Assembly (NCBI RefSeq): GCF_014697355.1
Contig: NZ_JACJRQ010000059.1
Location: 1 to 43,126 of the forward strand
From: Nostoc calcicola FACHB-3891
GTDB lineage: Bacteria > Cyanobacteriota > Cyanobacteriia > Cyanobacteriales > Nostocaceae
Length of the DNA: 43,126 nucleotides
Reading direction: 5' to 3'
Shown here one piece after another: positions 9,021-16,658 of the stretch; position 1 is the stretch's first letter, and each line of letters begins with the position of its first letter. The position numbers and the translations under genes are program-made. The notes below the pieces were generated by a model that saw only the letters and a list, made by a program, of their open reading frames with translations, had not been told where the DNA came from and made no database searches.

Positions 9021-9112
9021 TATTAACAATAACATAAATCTTTTTTCACTTAGAAGCGCAGATAATAGAGTGCCAAAAATTAGTTTTAAAATAAGTCTAT
9101 TTTATTAGTGAA

Positions 9113-9324
9113 AATTACCGACCTTCGGTCGAGGGAATAGGGAACAGGCAACAGGCAACAGTAAGATTTTTGGTGAGACGCGGAAATTGTTGCCTGTTCG
9201 TTCCTTCGACCAACCAAAGGGTTAAAAGCCCCGCCTCCAAGGTGAGATTGCGTGGGGCGGGGTTTAAATCCCCGTCCCACGCTTTCACTGTTGCCTGTTG
9301 CCCGTTGCCTGTTGCCTGTTGCCT
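9113..9324. repeat. Composite intergenic repeat with CAGGCAACAG/CTGTTGCCTG arms
   Basis: A small hairpin (CGACCTTCGGTCG, about 9119-9131) is followed by AACAGGCAACAGGCAACAG (about 9143-9161). About 130 bases later come the complementary CTGTTGCCTGTTGCCC and GTTGCCTGTTGCCTGTTGCC tracts (about 9288-9324), so the whole can fold back on itself. The intervening GC-rich part includes GTGGGGCGGGG and CCCCGTCCCAC, also complementary. No gene is supported. Confidence 0.6.
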
Positions 9325-9786
9325 TTAAAGAGATTTTTCCATTACATAGTTTTGAAACAAAACTCCCCGTCGTTCTACTTGCTGTTCCGTGATTACCCTA
9401 AATCCCTGGGTTTCAAAAAATAGTTTTGCAGTAATACTCGCTTCTGTATACAGCCGTTTTATTCCTTGTAATTTTGCAGTATTTTCTAGATGATTTAAAA
9501 GTTTTGAACCAATACCTTTTCTTTGGTATTTGCTATGACAATAAAAACAATCAATATGACCATCCGCTTCTAATTCTCCAAACCCAACTATCTGACCATT
9601 ATCTTCAGCAATGTAGGGAAGCTTGGCTTGTAATCTTTTGTGCCAAACTTCATAATCCATATTTTTGGGTGCCCAAGCATCGACTTGTTCTTGGGTGTAG
9701 TCGCCAATATTGATTTCATGAACTGTATCGTAAAACAATTTCATGATTGCTTGAGTATCAGATAATTTATATTCTCTAATTTTCAT
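9325..9786 (-). CDS. GNAT-family N-acetyltransferase
   Basis: A 153-residue single-domain GNAT acetyltransferase of the YafP-like type. It starts IREYKLSDTQAIMKLFYDTV, has the mid-domain strand IVGFGELEADGHID, and carries the acetyl-CoA pyrophosphate-binding loop YQRKGIGSKLL at residues ~88-98. The C-terminal strand is TKLFFETQGF-like (AKLFFETQGFRV). The substrate cannot be read from the sequence; small amines or antibiotics are typical for the family. The start codon lies 11 bases inside the upstream VOC gene, so the two are almost certainly one transcription unit with coupled translation. Confidence 0.85.
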   Translation of the reverse strand: MKIREYKLSDTQAIMKLFYDTVHEINIGDYTQEQVDAWAPKNMDYEVWHKRLQAKLPYIAEDNGQIVGFGELEADGHIDCFYCHSKYQRKGIGSKLLNHLENTAKLQGIKRLYTEASITAKLFFETQGFRVITEQQVERRGVLFQNYVMEKSL

Positions 9787-10162
9787 AAATCTCTAACGGC
9801 AAATTATCTGGGTCTTTAAAAAAAGTAAATTTTTTACCTGTAAGTTCGTCAATTCTGATATTTTCTGTTTTGACACCTTGGGATTTTAAGTAATCAACAG
9901 TTTCTTCAACATCATCAACCTTAAAAGCCAAATGCCTTAAACCACAAGCCTCTGGACTACTAAATCGTTGCGGAGGATTTGGGAAAGAGAATAACTCTAT
10001 TTGAGTATTTTCTCCAACTCGCAAATCTAATTTATAAGATTTTCTCTCAGTACGAAAAGTCTCTGCAATTATTGAAAAACCTAAAGTTTCAACATAAAAC
10101 TTTTTGGAGCGATCGTAGTCAGAACAAATAATGGCTATATGATGAATACCAGTAGTTTTCAT
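9776..10162 (-). CDS. VOC/glyoxalase-fold metalloenzyme
   Basis: A 128-residue vicinal-oxygen-chelate protein with the two beta-alpha-beta-beta-beta halves of the fold. GIHHIAIICSDYDRSKKFYVETLGF opens the first half, supplying a metal-ligand His. CGLRHLAFKVDDVEETVDYL opens the second, also with a His. E47-like and C-terminal E residues (QIELF, LEIYEN) complete a plausible metal site. The length and pattern match the short GloA2-type proteins often called lactoylglutathione lyase or bleomycin-resistance-like. It is the first gene of a two-gene unit with the overlapping GNAT gene, which suggests detoxification, but the substrate is unknown. Confidence 0.82.
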   Translation of the reverse strand: MKTTGIHHIAIICSDYDRSKKFYVETLGFSIIAETFRTERKSYKLDLRVGENTQIELFSFPNPPQRFSSPEACGLRHLAFKVDDVEETVDYLKSQGVKTENIRIDELTGKKFTFFKDPDNLPLEIYEN

Positions 10163-10235
10163 GTGTACTTCTCAAGCTACCAATCATTTACCTGTAGCAC
10201 TTTTACCAGAGTTTTGCTAGTCTTTGCAAGACAAG

Positions 10236-10440
10236 GGCTTTAGCAAAGTGCTAATCTTGAAAATGCAAACCTTGATGCCACCAGCCTTAAAGACGCTGAC
10301 CCAGATAGAGCAATATTTATCACTGTAGATTCAGATAATAACTGGTATACTTTAACATAAAGCAATATACCACGATGATTTTTGTAATGAGTTAGGGTTA
10401 CTTCTATAAAATTACATCGGATCGCTAGGAATCCCAACGG
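10236..10440 (+). repeat. Direct repeat, copy 1 (degenerate pentapeptide-repeat gene end plus antitoxin start)
   Basis: This ~205 bp stretch aligns with 12128-12331. It contains TTAGCAAAGTGCTAATCT, then CCTTGATGCCACCAGCCTTA and AAGACGCTGAC shared word for word, and ends in the homologue of the first codons of the DUF433 gene (AAATTACATCGGATCGC against AAATTAGATCGCATCAC). In the reading frame shared with copy 2 it encodes ANLENANLDATSLKDADP, a pentapeptide-repeat pattern, but then stops early (NWYTLT followed by TAA). The ATG of the antitoxin is ruined (CTATAA instead of CCATGA). It is thus a dead copy. Confidence 0.8.
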
Positions 10441-10846
10441 TTTACTGGTGACTCTGCTGCTTTAGAAATAAGGTAGAACACATCGATCAAACTACCACTA
10501 CTCCATTGAATGCACAAGTCTAGCTTGAATCCCCAGATATGAATGATGAATAATTTGACAAAGCATAGATTATAATGAATTCATAAATAATGTTAATTAG
10601 AAATTTTCTTATAACATTGGGCGCAAGTAAGAAACCAAAATAAGCAAAGGAACTTCTAACTCGCTCTAAAGCCTTATAAATAAAGTTTTGCGACAGCCAC
10701 TGGTACTTTTGTTACACAATATTGGCTCAACTAACTGTACACAGTAGTAGCGTGTATGGACAGAGAACAGTGTAATAACATTTTTTAGCTTGATTATCTG
10801 CGTACTGCTCAATGACTAATACTATCTATTTCTAAAGAGGTTACAG
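10441..10846. promoter_or_regulatory. Gene-free leader upstream of the APC permease
   Basis: About 400 A/T-rich bases between the repeat copy and the permease, with no coding-like frame. The final segment holds the permease ribosome binding site AGAGG at about 10834-10838, eight bases before the GTG start. ACTGT-AC-ACAGT near 10735-10746 is a short inverted pair of doubtful meaning. I cannot place a promoter with confidence. Confidence 0.3.
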
Positions 10847-12124
10847 GTGTCAAGTAAAAAAATCGGTTTTTGGTCTGTGTGGGCATTGGGTGTAGGAGGC
10901 ATTGTCGGTGGACTTTTTCCAGCGCTGGGAGTTGTAATTCAAATAGCTGATGCAGGCGCACCATTAGCATTTGTGATTGCAGGGACAATAGCTTTGATAA
11001 CTACTTATGCTTATGCAAAACTTTCGGTAGCTCATCCATGTCGAGGCGGGACAGTAACCTTCTTAAACCAGGCTTTTGGTCCAGGGCTATTTAGTGGGAC
11101 ACTGAATCTTCTACTATGGTTTAGCTATGTGGTCATGCTTTCGTTTTACTTGCAGGCTTTTGGTAGTTATGGAGTTAGCCTGTTCACAGACTCTACTCAA
11201 CCTATTTGGAAACACTTACTAATTAGCTTGGCGATTTTAGGGACAACTGGACTAAATCTACTAACTGCCAATCATATTGGGAAATCTCAAATCTGGATTG
11301 TCAGCTTCAAACTGGGGATTTTGATATTGTTCATTACTATGGGGAGCAGTCATATCGACATTTCCCGTCTAGAACCAGTCTCAGTGTCGTCGCTACAGTC
11401 AATTTTCGCAGGAGCAATGGCGATCTTTTTGTCTTATGAAGGCTTTGAGCTAATCGCCAATACAGCAGAGGATCTTGTCAATCCCAAGTACACTTTGCCG
11501 CGGGTTTATTACTCTGTAATTGGGTTCGTTATTTTGCTTTACGTCTTAATAGCACTTGTTACATTGGGAGCAGAACCAATAGAACGGATTTTGGCAGCAA
11601 AAGACTATGCTTTAGCTGAAGTTGCCAAGCCAATTATCGGTCCATTGGGATCTGTTTTTATTACTATTGCTGCTTTGTTATCAACGATCTCGGCTAGTAA
11701 CGCGACACTTTACGGTTCAGCTCGTTTTAGCTCTGTTATTGCTAAGTCTAGGGGGTTTGACTCTGGTAGCCAAATAAATGGTAGAAATCAATCTTCAATT
11801 GGCTTATTTATTACTAGTGGTATTACTCTGATAATTGCCAATTTATTTGACATAAATCGGATCTCAACGATGGGTAGTGCTGGATTTCTCCTGATATTTG
11901 CTGCGGTTAATTTAGCTAATGCTCGTATGCATCGTTATACCAAAAGCAAGCAGTGGATTTCACTTCTAGGTGCTGGAGTATGTTTGGTGGCACTAGGAAT
12001 GTTAATTTGGTTTGCTTTGCAAACAGATCCACAAACCGTCTGGGTTTTAGTGTTTATGCTAGGAGTAGCCATAGGTATGGAAGTAATCTACTACTTGTCA
12101 AACAACCGACAGCTACATCTTTGA
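10847..12124 (+). CDS. APC-superfamily amino acid permease
   Basis: A 425-residue integral membrane transporter with about twelve hydrophobic segments. The first helix carries the glycine-rich substrate/ion-binding turn (WALGVGGIVGGLFPALG, compare the GxGxIG motif of the APC superfamily). Segment 6 has FLSYEGFELIANTAED, the equivalent of the conserved FxGFE motif. It probably imports or exchanges amino acids or polyamines across the inner membrane by proton symport or antiport. The start is GTG, supported by AGAGG eight bases upstream; there is no in-frame ATG near it. It is bracketed by two ~205 bp direct repeats, so it seems to have arrived by insertion or by duplication of the flanking DNA. 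Confidence 0.85.
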   Translation: MSSKKIGFWSVWALGVGGIVGGLFPALGVVIQIADAGAPLAFVIAGTIALITTYAYAKLSVAHPCRGGTVTFLNQAFGPGLFSGTLNLLLWFSYVVMLSFYLQAFGSYGVSLFTDSTQPIWKHLLISLAILGTTGLNLLTANHIGKSQIWIVSFKLGILILFITMGSSHIDISRLEPVSVSSLQSIFAGAMAIFLSYEGFELIANTAEDLVNPKYTLPRVYYSVIGFVILLYVLIALVTLGAEPIERILAAKDYALAEVAKPIIGPLGSVFITIAALLSTISASNATLYGSARFSSVIAKSRGFDSGSQINGRNQSSIGLFITSGITLIIANLFDINRISTMGSAGFLLIFAAVNLANARMHRYTKSKQWISLLGAGVCLVALGMLIWFALQTDPQTVWVLVFMLGVAIGMEVIYYLSNNRQLHL

Positions 12125-12127
12125 AAA

Positions 12128-12331
12128 GCTTTTAGCAAAGTGCTAATCTGAAAAATACAAACCTTGATGCCACCAGCCTTAAAGACGCTGACTTACGTAG
12201 AGCAATATTTATCACTGTAGATCAGATCAGAACTGCTATATTTTGGCATGAAGCAATATACGACGATGATTTTCGTAAGGAGCCAGGGTTACTTCCATGA
12301 AATTAGATCGCATCACCAGTAATCCCAATCG
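12128..12331 (+). repeat. Direct repeat, copy 2 (intact junction of pentapeptide relic and antitoxin)
   Basis: The better-preserved copy of the repeat at 10236-10440. It starts four bases after the permease stop codon and runs into the first ~35 bases of the DUF433 gene. Small indels and substitutions separate the two copies, so the duplication is not recent. Confidence 0.8.
12136..12300 (+). pseudogene. 3' remnant of a pentapeptide-repeat protein gene
   Basis: The frame preceded by TAG at 12133-12135 reads SANLK-NTNLD-ATSLK-DADLR-RAIFI and then TVDQIRTAIFWHEAIYDDD, ending at a TGA (12298-12300). The A(N/D)LxX five-residue periodicity and the C-terminal 'DQI...W..A.YDDD' ending are typical of cyanobacterial pentapeptide-repeat proteins, which normally have many more repeats. 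No start codon or upstream repeats remain, because the permease replaces them. Its stop codon overlaps the ATG of the DUF433 gene (ATGA), so the antitoxin was probably originally translated behind a pentapeptide gene. Confidence 0.6.
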
Positions 12332-12539
12332 CATGAATGGACAGCCCTCTATTCGTAATCTTCGCCTTACCGTTCGTCGGGTAATTGAGTTATTAGCTAC
12401 CTACCCTAATCGAGAAGAACTGCGCCAGGAGTTTCCTGAATTAGAAGATGAAGATATTCAGCAAGCCTTAATTTTTGCATCGTCCTACTTGAGCGATCGC
12501 ATCATTGAACTACCTAACCGCTATGAAACTGTTGCTTGA
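12297..12539 (+). CDS. DUF433-family antitoxin
   Basis: An 80-residue protein of the DUF433 family. The body has the family pattern: ITSNPNRMNGQPSIRNLRLTVRRVIELLA, then a helix-turn-helix-like part (YPNREELRQEFPELEDEDIQQALIFA). DUF433 proteins are small winged-helix antitoxins that neutralise DUF5615 PIN-like toxins and usually repress their own operon. The start codon overlaps the stop of the pentapeptide relic. The 3' end overlaps the toxin gene by 17 bases. Both features point to translational coupling. Confidence 0.82.
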   Translation: MKLDRITSNPNRMNGQPSIRNLRLTVRRVIELLATYPNREELRQEFPELEDEDIQQALIFASSYLSDRIIELPNRYETVA

Positions 12540-12897
12540 TCAGGGATTACCACTCTCTGCGGCAGCATTGCTACGTGATGCAGGTATCGACACCATCCAT
12601 CTGGGTGAAATTGGGATGTCTGAAGCTGAAGATGCAGAAATTATCCAGAGAGCTAGAGAAGAAAGACGTGTTGTTGCTACACTGGATGCAGATTTTCATA
12701 CATTACTGGCGCTTGATGAAGCAACTACTCCTTCAGTCATTCGCATTCGTATTGAAAGGTTACGTTCTCAAGCATTAGCGAATCTGTTGCTGACGGTAAT
12801 CGCTGAGTGTGAAGAGGATTTAGAGCAAGGAGCAGCCGTTACGGTTGAGCCAAGCCGTATTCGTATCCGTCGTTTACCGTTGTTGCCTGATCTCTAA
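12523..12897 (+). CDS. DUF5615 PIN-like toxin
   Basis: A 124-residue PIN-like nuclease. It starts MKLLLDQGLPLSAAALLRDAG with the first acidic residue (LLDQ), then GMSEAEDAEIIQRAREE with acidic residues, then the ATLDADFHTLLAL motif. These fit the DUF5615 pattern in which Asp residues form the metal site. Such proteins are predicted RNases. A TTG start six codons earlier is possible, but the ATG at 12523 gives the conserved MKLLLD beginning. It overlaps the DUF433 antitoxin gene by 17 bases, the usual type II toxin-antitoxin arrangement, and sits beside a Shedu-like defence gene. Confidence 0.8.
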   Translation: MKLLLDQGLPLSAAALLRDAGIDTIHLGEIGMSEAEDAEIIQRAREERRVVATLDADFHTLLALDEATTPSVIRIRIERLRSQALANLLLTVIAECEEDLEQGAAVTVEPSRIRIRRLPLLPDL

Positions 12898-12947
12898 CCT
12901 TTCGGATAGTCTTTCAAACATCCGTTTTATCGACTTGTTAGCAGCAT

Positions 12948-13754
12948 TCAGTAGGTTTTTTTACCGATTACATTAGTTGCAGCGTCAATAAGGTTATCGT
13001 AATGTAATAGCAAGATGTTTGTGTCCATGTTTTCTCTACGCTTAATTTCGTAAGTCTTGTTGGTGAAGTTATTGCGTTTGCCAGCAATGACGACGAAATG
13101 GAGTCGCGATCTATCCATCGTGACGAACTCATCAGGCAGTAGGGCATCAGCCCGTCTTGATTTATTAAATGTCTCTTTGAGTGAAGAATAGTAACCATCC
13201 AGCCAACCTTGCCAGTCACGTAATTGCTTTTTGCCTTTGCGAAACACTTCTCCAAGCTCGCCATCAGTAAGTATGATACCGTTGCCTTTGGGGGCTTCAA
13301 GTTCAACAAAGACAAACTGATGGCCGCCTGAACCCCGACCAATAATTAAGTAGTCGGCTTGATAAGAATTGCCGAGCTGAAACTCAGGGAAAAGATAAGT
13401 TGCGTGGTGACCAAAATCAAAATAATTAAGAAGTGAGGCGACAATGAAGTAGGCGCGATACTCGCTAATGAATTTTAAAATACTGCGTTCATTGACATCT
13501 TCTGACTCAAGCAATTTTTGGAAGCAAGCAAGTTTATCTTTGAGTTCTTCACGCTCTTGAAGTTCGGCAAAATCCATGTAATTGTTTGGAAACAGGCTCA
13601 TGTAGTGGCGTATAGCTTTGGGGTACTTATAAAAAAGTGGCTCTGTGATTTTGATGTTACCAATCTTCTTGATGACCTCCTGCTCTTCGAGCAAGCGAAT
13701 TTTTTCCTCTTCGTCAGGCGTGAGTATTGTGTAGTCTGTATCGTACAAATTCAT
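12948..13754 (-). CDS. DUF4263 (Shedu SduA-like) protein, candidate anti-phage nuclease
   Basis: A 268-residue protein whose C-terminal half resembles the DUF4263 domain of Shedu SduA. The motif series is FPEF at 122-125 (E124), YQADYLII with D134, the strand FVFVELEAPKG with E151 and E153, and an amphipathic helix with Q177 and RDWQ (180-182). This matches the PD-(D/E)XK arrangement of the family, in which many members have E-x-E-x-P rather than E-x-K. The N-terminal ~110 residues are helical with no named domain. SduA proteins are single-gene anti-phage effectors with nuclease activity. Here it converges on a toxin-antitoxin pair and has no other partner. The family call is from motif memory and is moderately secure. 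Confidence 0.6.
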   Translation of the reverse strand: MNLYDTDYTILTPDEEEKIRLLEEQEVIKKIGNIKITEPLFYKYPKAIRHYMSLFPNNYMDFAELQEREELKDKLACFQKLLESEDVNERSILKFISEYRAYFIVASLLNYFDFGHHATYLFPEFQLGNSYQADYLIIGRGSGGHQFVFVELEAPKGNGIILTDGELGEVFRKGKKQLRDWQGWLDGYYSSLKETFNKSRRADALLPDEFVTMDRSRLHFVVIAGKRNNFTNKTYEIKRRENMDTNILLLHYDNLIDAATNVIGKKTY

Positions 13755-13892
13755 GTGCTGACCTGCTTAGGATTACTAGCTAACTAGTTATTAAACGGAT
13801 TTTTTCTAGATATCCACTAGAGTTTTATATGCCCATTTTTAAATTAAAAATACTGTACACGCTCACTGTTAACCAGCAACGCTGGATTTTTA

Positions 13893-15173
13893 CTATTCTT
13901 GTAAAATTGTCTTTGATGCAATTCTAGTCTTCTTCAGGTCAGCTTCGGAAAGTTGTTCCCCAGCTTGCAGGCGAGTGGCAGAACTTTGCAACACTGTCGC
14001 TGCACCTTTATCTCCTATTTGCAAAGCAGTTTTGGCGGCTGTTTGCAGCATTGTAGCTGCACCAGTGCGATCGCCCTCTTGCAATTTCGCTTCCGCTAAC
14101 TGGGTTTGGCGATACTTGGCTAATGCTAAAATAGATTGCTGCACCTGAGGATTAGATGCTGGTTGATATGCCCTAATCACATCTGCATACACTTGCACAA
14201 TTGGCGAAAGTAAGCCTTCCTGGTTAACCAAGGGGTCATCATAGCGGATTTGCAGATGCCCAATTACCTGTTTCCCTTCTGGCAATTGTCCCAAATAAAT
14301 ATTAGCCAAAACTACCCGTTCTACATCTTGCATCAAATCTCCCAACCGTACAGCAAAGCTGCCATCAGCTTCTGGTTGCATTATTAATTCAATTGTGTCT
14401 GGGGAAACTTGGGCAATGGGTTTAAATTCTGCTAGCCGGACATTTGGTACTAAAGATAATAACAAATAGGCATTGGTTAGCCCCACAGACTGAATCCGCC
14501 CAAACAAACGGCTAAACTGCTCCACAGCTTGTTCGGGACGCTCAATATAAGCTAAAGTACCACCACCAACATCGGCAATTTTTTCTAACAAATCCTGATT
14601 CCAGCTATTACCAAATCCCAGAGTGTTGATAGTTAAGTTCAGCTTGGCAGCCTTTTGGGCGAGTTCCAAACAGCGCTTGTTGTCATCTGGGCCAATATCC
14701 CACTTCCAAATTCGCAAACTGCTTTCACCGTGGCCATCCGTCAGTAAAAAGGCTTGGGAAACAGCGCCTCTTGTGCCCTTCATCAGTTCTGTAATTCCCA
14801 GTTCCAAACCCTGGGCAATGACTGTACCGCCGCTAGCAGTCAGTTTCTTTTTAATTTGAGATTTGATGCTTTCGGGGTCTTCGATCGCTTGATTAGGAAT
14901 AATGACTTCCGCAGAACCCGCAAAAGCCACAACTGAAATGCGATCGCCAACTTTCAACCGATCGATTAATCCTTCTACTGCTTGAATCACCGTTTTAATT
15001 GGTTGTCCGTGCATGGAACCACTTTTATCTAGAATCAAGCAGAGGTTAAGGGGGAGATTTTGGTCAAACTCACCAGCGATTGCCGAAATTGTCATTGCCA
15101 ATTGACGTTGGCTATTAGTTTGAGCCACATCAACATTATTGTCATTTAGCGCCGAGAGCAATTTAACTTTCAT
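13893..15173 (-). CDS. VWA-domain protein (second of a tandem pair)
   Basis: A 426-residue protein with a von Willebrand factor A domain at ~40-230. The MIDAS metal site starts D49-K-S51-G-S53, followed by GGTVIAQGLELG with the Thr ligand and FLLTDGHGES with the Asp ligand. A beta-rich middle (~240-330) and a helical C-terminus of TPR-like character (QQSILALAKYRQTQLAEAKL) follow. It has no signal peptide and is probably cytoplasmic; VWA proteins mediate metal-dependent protein contacts. It is closely related over its whole length to the product of the upstream gene, and its ATG overlaps that gene's TGA (ATGA), so the two are translationally coupled. Compared with its paralogue it has about 8 extra residues in the VWA domain (SSLRIWKWDIGPDDN). 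Confidence 0.8.
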   Translation of the reverse strand: MKVKLLSALNDNNVDVAQTNSQRQLAMTISAIAGEFDQNLPLNLCLILDKSGSMHGQPIKTVIQAVEGLIDRLKVGDRISVVAFAGSAEVIIPNQAIEDPESIKSQIKKKLTASGGTVIAQGLELGITELMKGTRGAVSQAFLLTDGHGESSLRIWKWDIGPDDNKRCLELAQKAAKLNLTINTLGFGNSWNQDLLEKIADVGGGTLAYIERPEQAVEQFSRLFGRIQSVGLTNAYLLLSLVPNVRLAEFKPIAQVSPDTIELIMQPEADGSFAVRLGDLMQDVERVVLANIYLGQLPEGKQVIGHLQIRYDDPLVNQEGLLSPIVQVYADVIRAYQPASNPQVQQSILALAKYRQTQLAEAKLQEGDRTGAATMLQTAAKTALQIGDKGAATVLQSSATRLQAGEQLSEADLKKTRIASKTILQE

Positions 15174-16426
15174 TGGGGAGGGGTATCTTGCAAGACTGTT
15201 TTGGAGACAATTCTGGTTTTCTTGCGATCGCTTTCCGATAAATCTCCACCAGATTGTAGCTGGGTGGCAGAAGTTTGCAACACTGTCGCTGCACTAGTAT
15301 CTCCCATTTGCAGAGCCGTTTTGGCAGCAGTTTGTAGCATTGTGGCGGCACCAGTGCGATCGCCTTGTTGCAATTTCGTCTCGGCTAACTGAGTTTGGCG
15401 ATATTTCGCTAATGCCAAAATAGATTGTTGCACCTGGGGATTGGGGTTTGGTTGGTAATTTCCCACTACATTGGCGTAAATTGCCAGATTTTGGGTAAAT
15501 AAACCAATTTCGTTGGCGGCTGGGTCATCGTAGCGGACTTGCACATTAGCGATCGCTTGTTTCCCTGAAGGTAATTGTCCCAAATAAATATTAGCTAAAA
15601 TCACCCGTTCTGCATCTTTCATTAAATCTCCCAAGCGCACAGAAAAACGTCCATCGGGTTCTTGTTGCAGTGGTAACTCAATGGTGTCCGGAGAAACTTG
15701 GGCGACGGGTTTGAGTTCTGCTAGCCGGACATTGGGCATGAGGGAGAATATCAGATAAGCATTAGTCAAGGCTACTGCTTGAACGCGGCTGAATAGGCGG
15801 CCAAATTCATCAACTGCTTGTTCAGGTTTTTGAATATAAGATAAAGTGCCTAAGCCAGCATCAGCAATTTTTTCTAAAACATCTTGGTTCCAATTGTCAC
15901 CAAATCCCAAAGTATTCAAAGTCAAATTATAGCTGGCAGCCAATTGGGCAAATTTCAAACAGCGATTATTATCACCATGTTCATTTTCGCCATCGGTTAA
16001 TAAGAAGGCTTGGGAAACAGTATCTTTTTTTCCCTTGGCTAATTCTTCAATGCCCAAACGCAATCCTTCATCAATGGAAGTTCCACCATCAGCAGCTAGA
16101 CGGTTAATTTGCTGTTTAATTTTTTCTGGATCTTCGATCGCTTGACTGGGTATCAAGACTTTAGCACGGTGATTGAAAACTACAACACTCAGGCGATCGC
16201 CAGGATTTAATCTATCCACCAGACGATTCGCCGCTTTTTTCACCGTTTCTAGCGGTCGGCCATTCATAGAACCGCTATGATCGAGAACTAAGCATAAATT
16301 CAGTGGCACATTGCGATCTTGACTTTCGGCGATGGCCGAAACCGAAATTCCCAACTGACGTTGACTATTCAGTTGATTGGCGTCCAAATTACTATCATTT
16401 AAGACAGGCTGTAAGCTAACCCTCAT
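15170..16426 (-). CDS. VWA-domain protein (first of a tandem pair)
   Basis: A 418-residue paralogue of the following gene, with the same order of parts. The VWA domain has an intact MIDAS (D49-H-S51-G-S53, GGTSIDEGLRLG, FLLTDGENEHG). A beta-rich middle includes SPDTIELPLQQEPDG, and a helical C-terminus includes GDRTGAATMLQTAAKTAL. There is no signal peptide. The pair probably arose by tandem duplication. The divergent neighbour across 230 bases is clpR, so the intergenic region serves both directions. The cellular role is unknown. Confidence 0.8.
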   Translation of the reverse strand: MRVSLQPVLNDSNLDANQLNSQRQLGISVSAIAESQDRNVPLNLCLVLDHSGSMNGRPLETVKKAANRLVDRLNPGDRLSVVVFNHRAKVLIPSQAIEDPEKIKQQINRLAADGGTSIDEGLRLGIEELAKGKKDTVSQAFLLTDGENEHGDNNRCLKFAQLAASYNLTLNTLGFGDNWNQDVLEKIADAGLGTLSYIQKPEQAVDEFGRLFSRVQAVALTNAYLIFSLMPNVRLAELKPVAQVSPDTIELPLQQEPDGRFSVRLGDLMKDAERVILANIYLGQLPSGKQAIANVQVRYDDPAANEIGLFTQNLAIYANVVGNYQPNPNPQVQQSILALAKYRQTQLAETKLQQGDRTGAATMLQTAAKTALQMGDTSAATVLQTSATQLQSGGDLSESDRKKTRIVSKTVLQDTPPQ

Positions 16427-16658
16427 AACCCCAAGTTCCTATTTAGGATAAAGATATTTGTAAATAACTTCAAAGCACTACTTTAGCGCTACGGAAAACC
16501 TATCAAATACATTAATATAATCAGAATATCTTAGAAGCCAAACATTGGCAGATGCTAGCCCCCCTTCAGCATTAGGGAGAAATCCACACCTTGAACCAAG
16601 TTAGCATCACGCTAGGATGTATTACAGTTAACGGCATAATTTCAGGCGATCAGTTGCT

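Noticed and set aside
9086..9280. 64-codon minus-strand frame ending near 9086
   Set aside because: It is translated from a composite intergenic repeat with complementary arms.
9230..9285. GC-rich GGGTTTAAATCCCC segment as a tRNA T-arm
   Set aside because: There is no acceptor stem, anticodon arm or CCA-compatible structure around it; it is part of the intergenic repeat.
10720..10760. Possible NtcA-type site (GTA-N8-TAC) before the permease
   Set aside because: No window here has both half-sites at the right spacing; only the weak ACTGT-AC-ACAGT pair is present.
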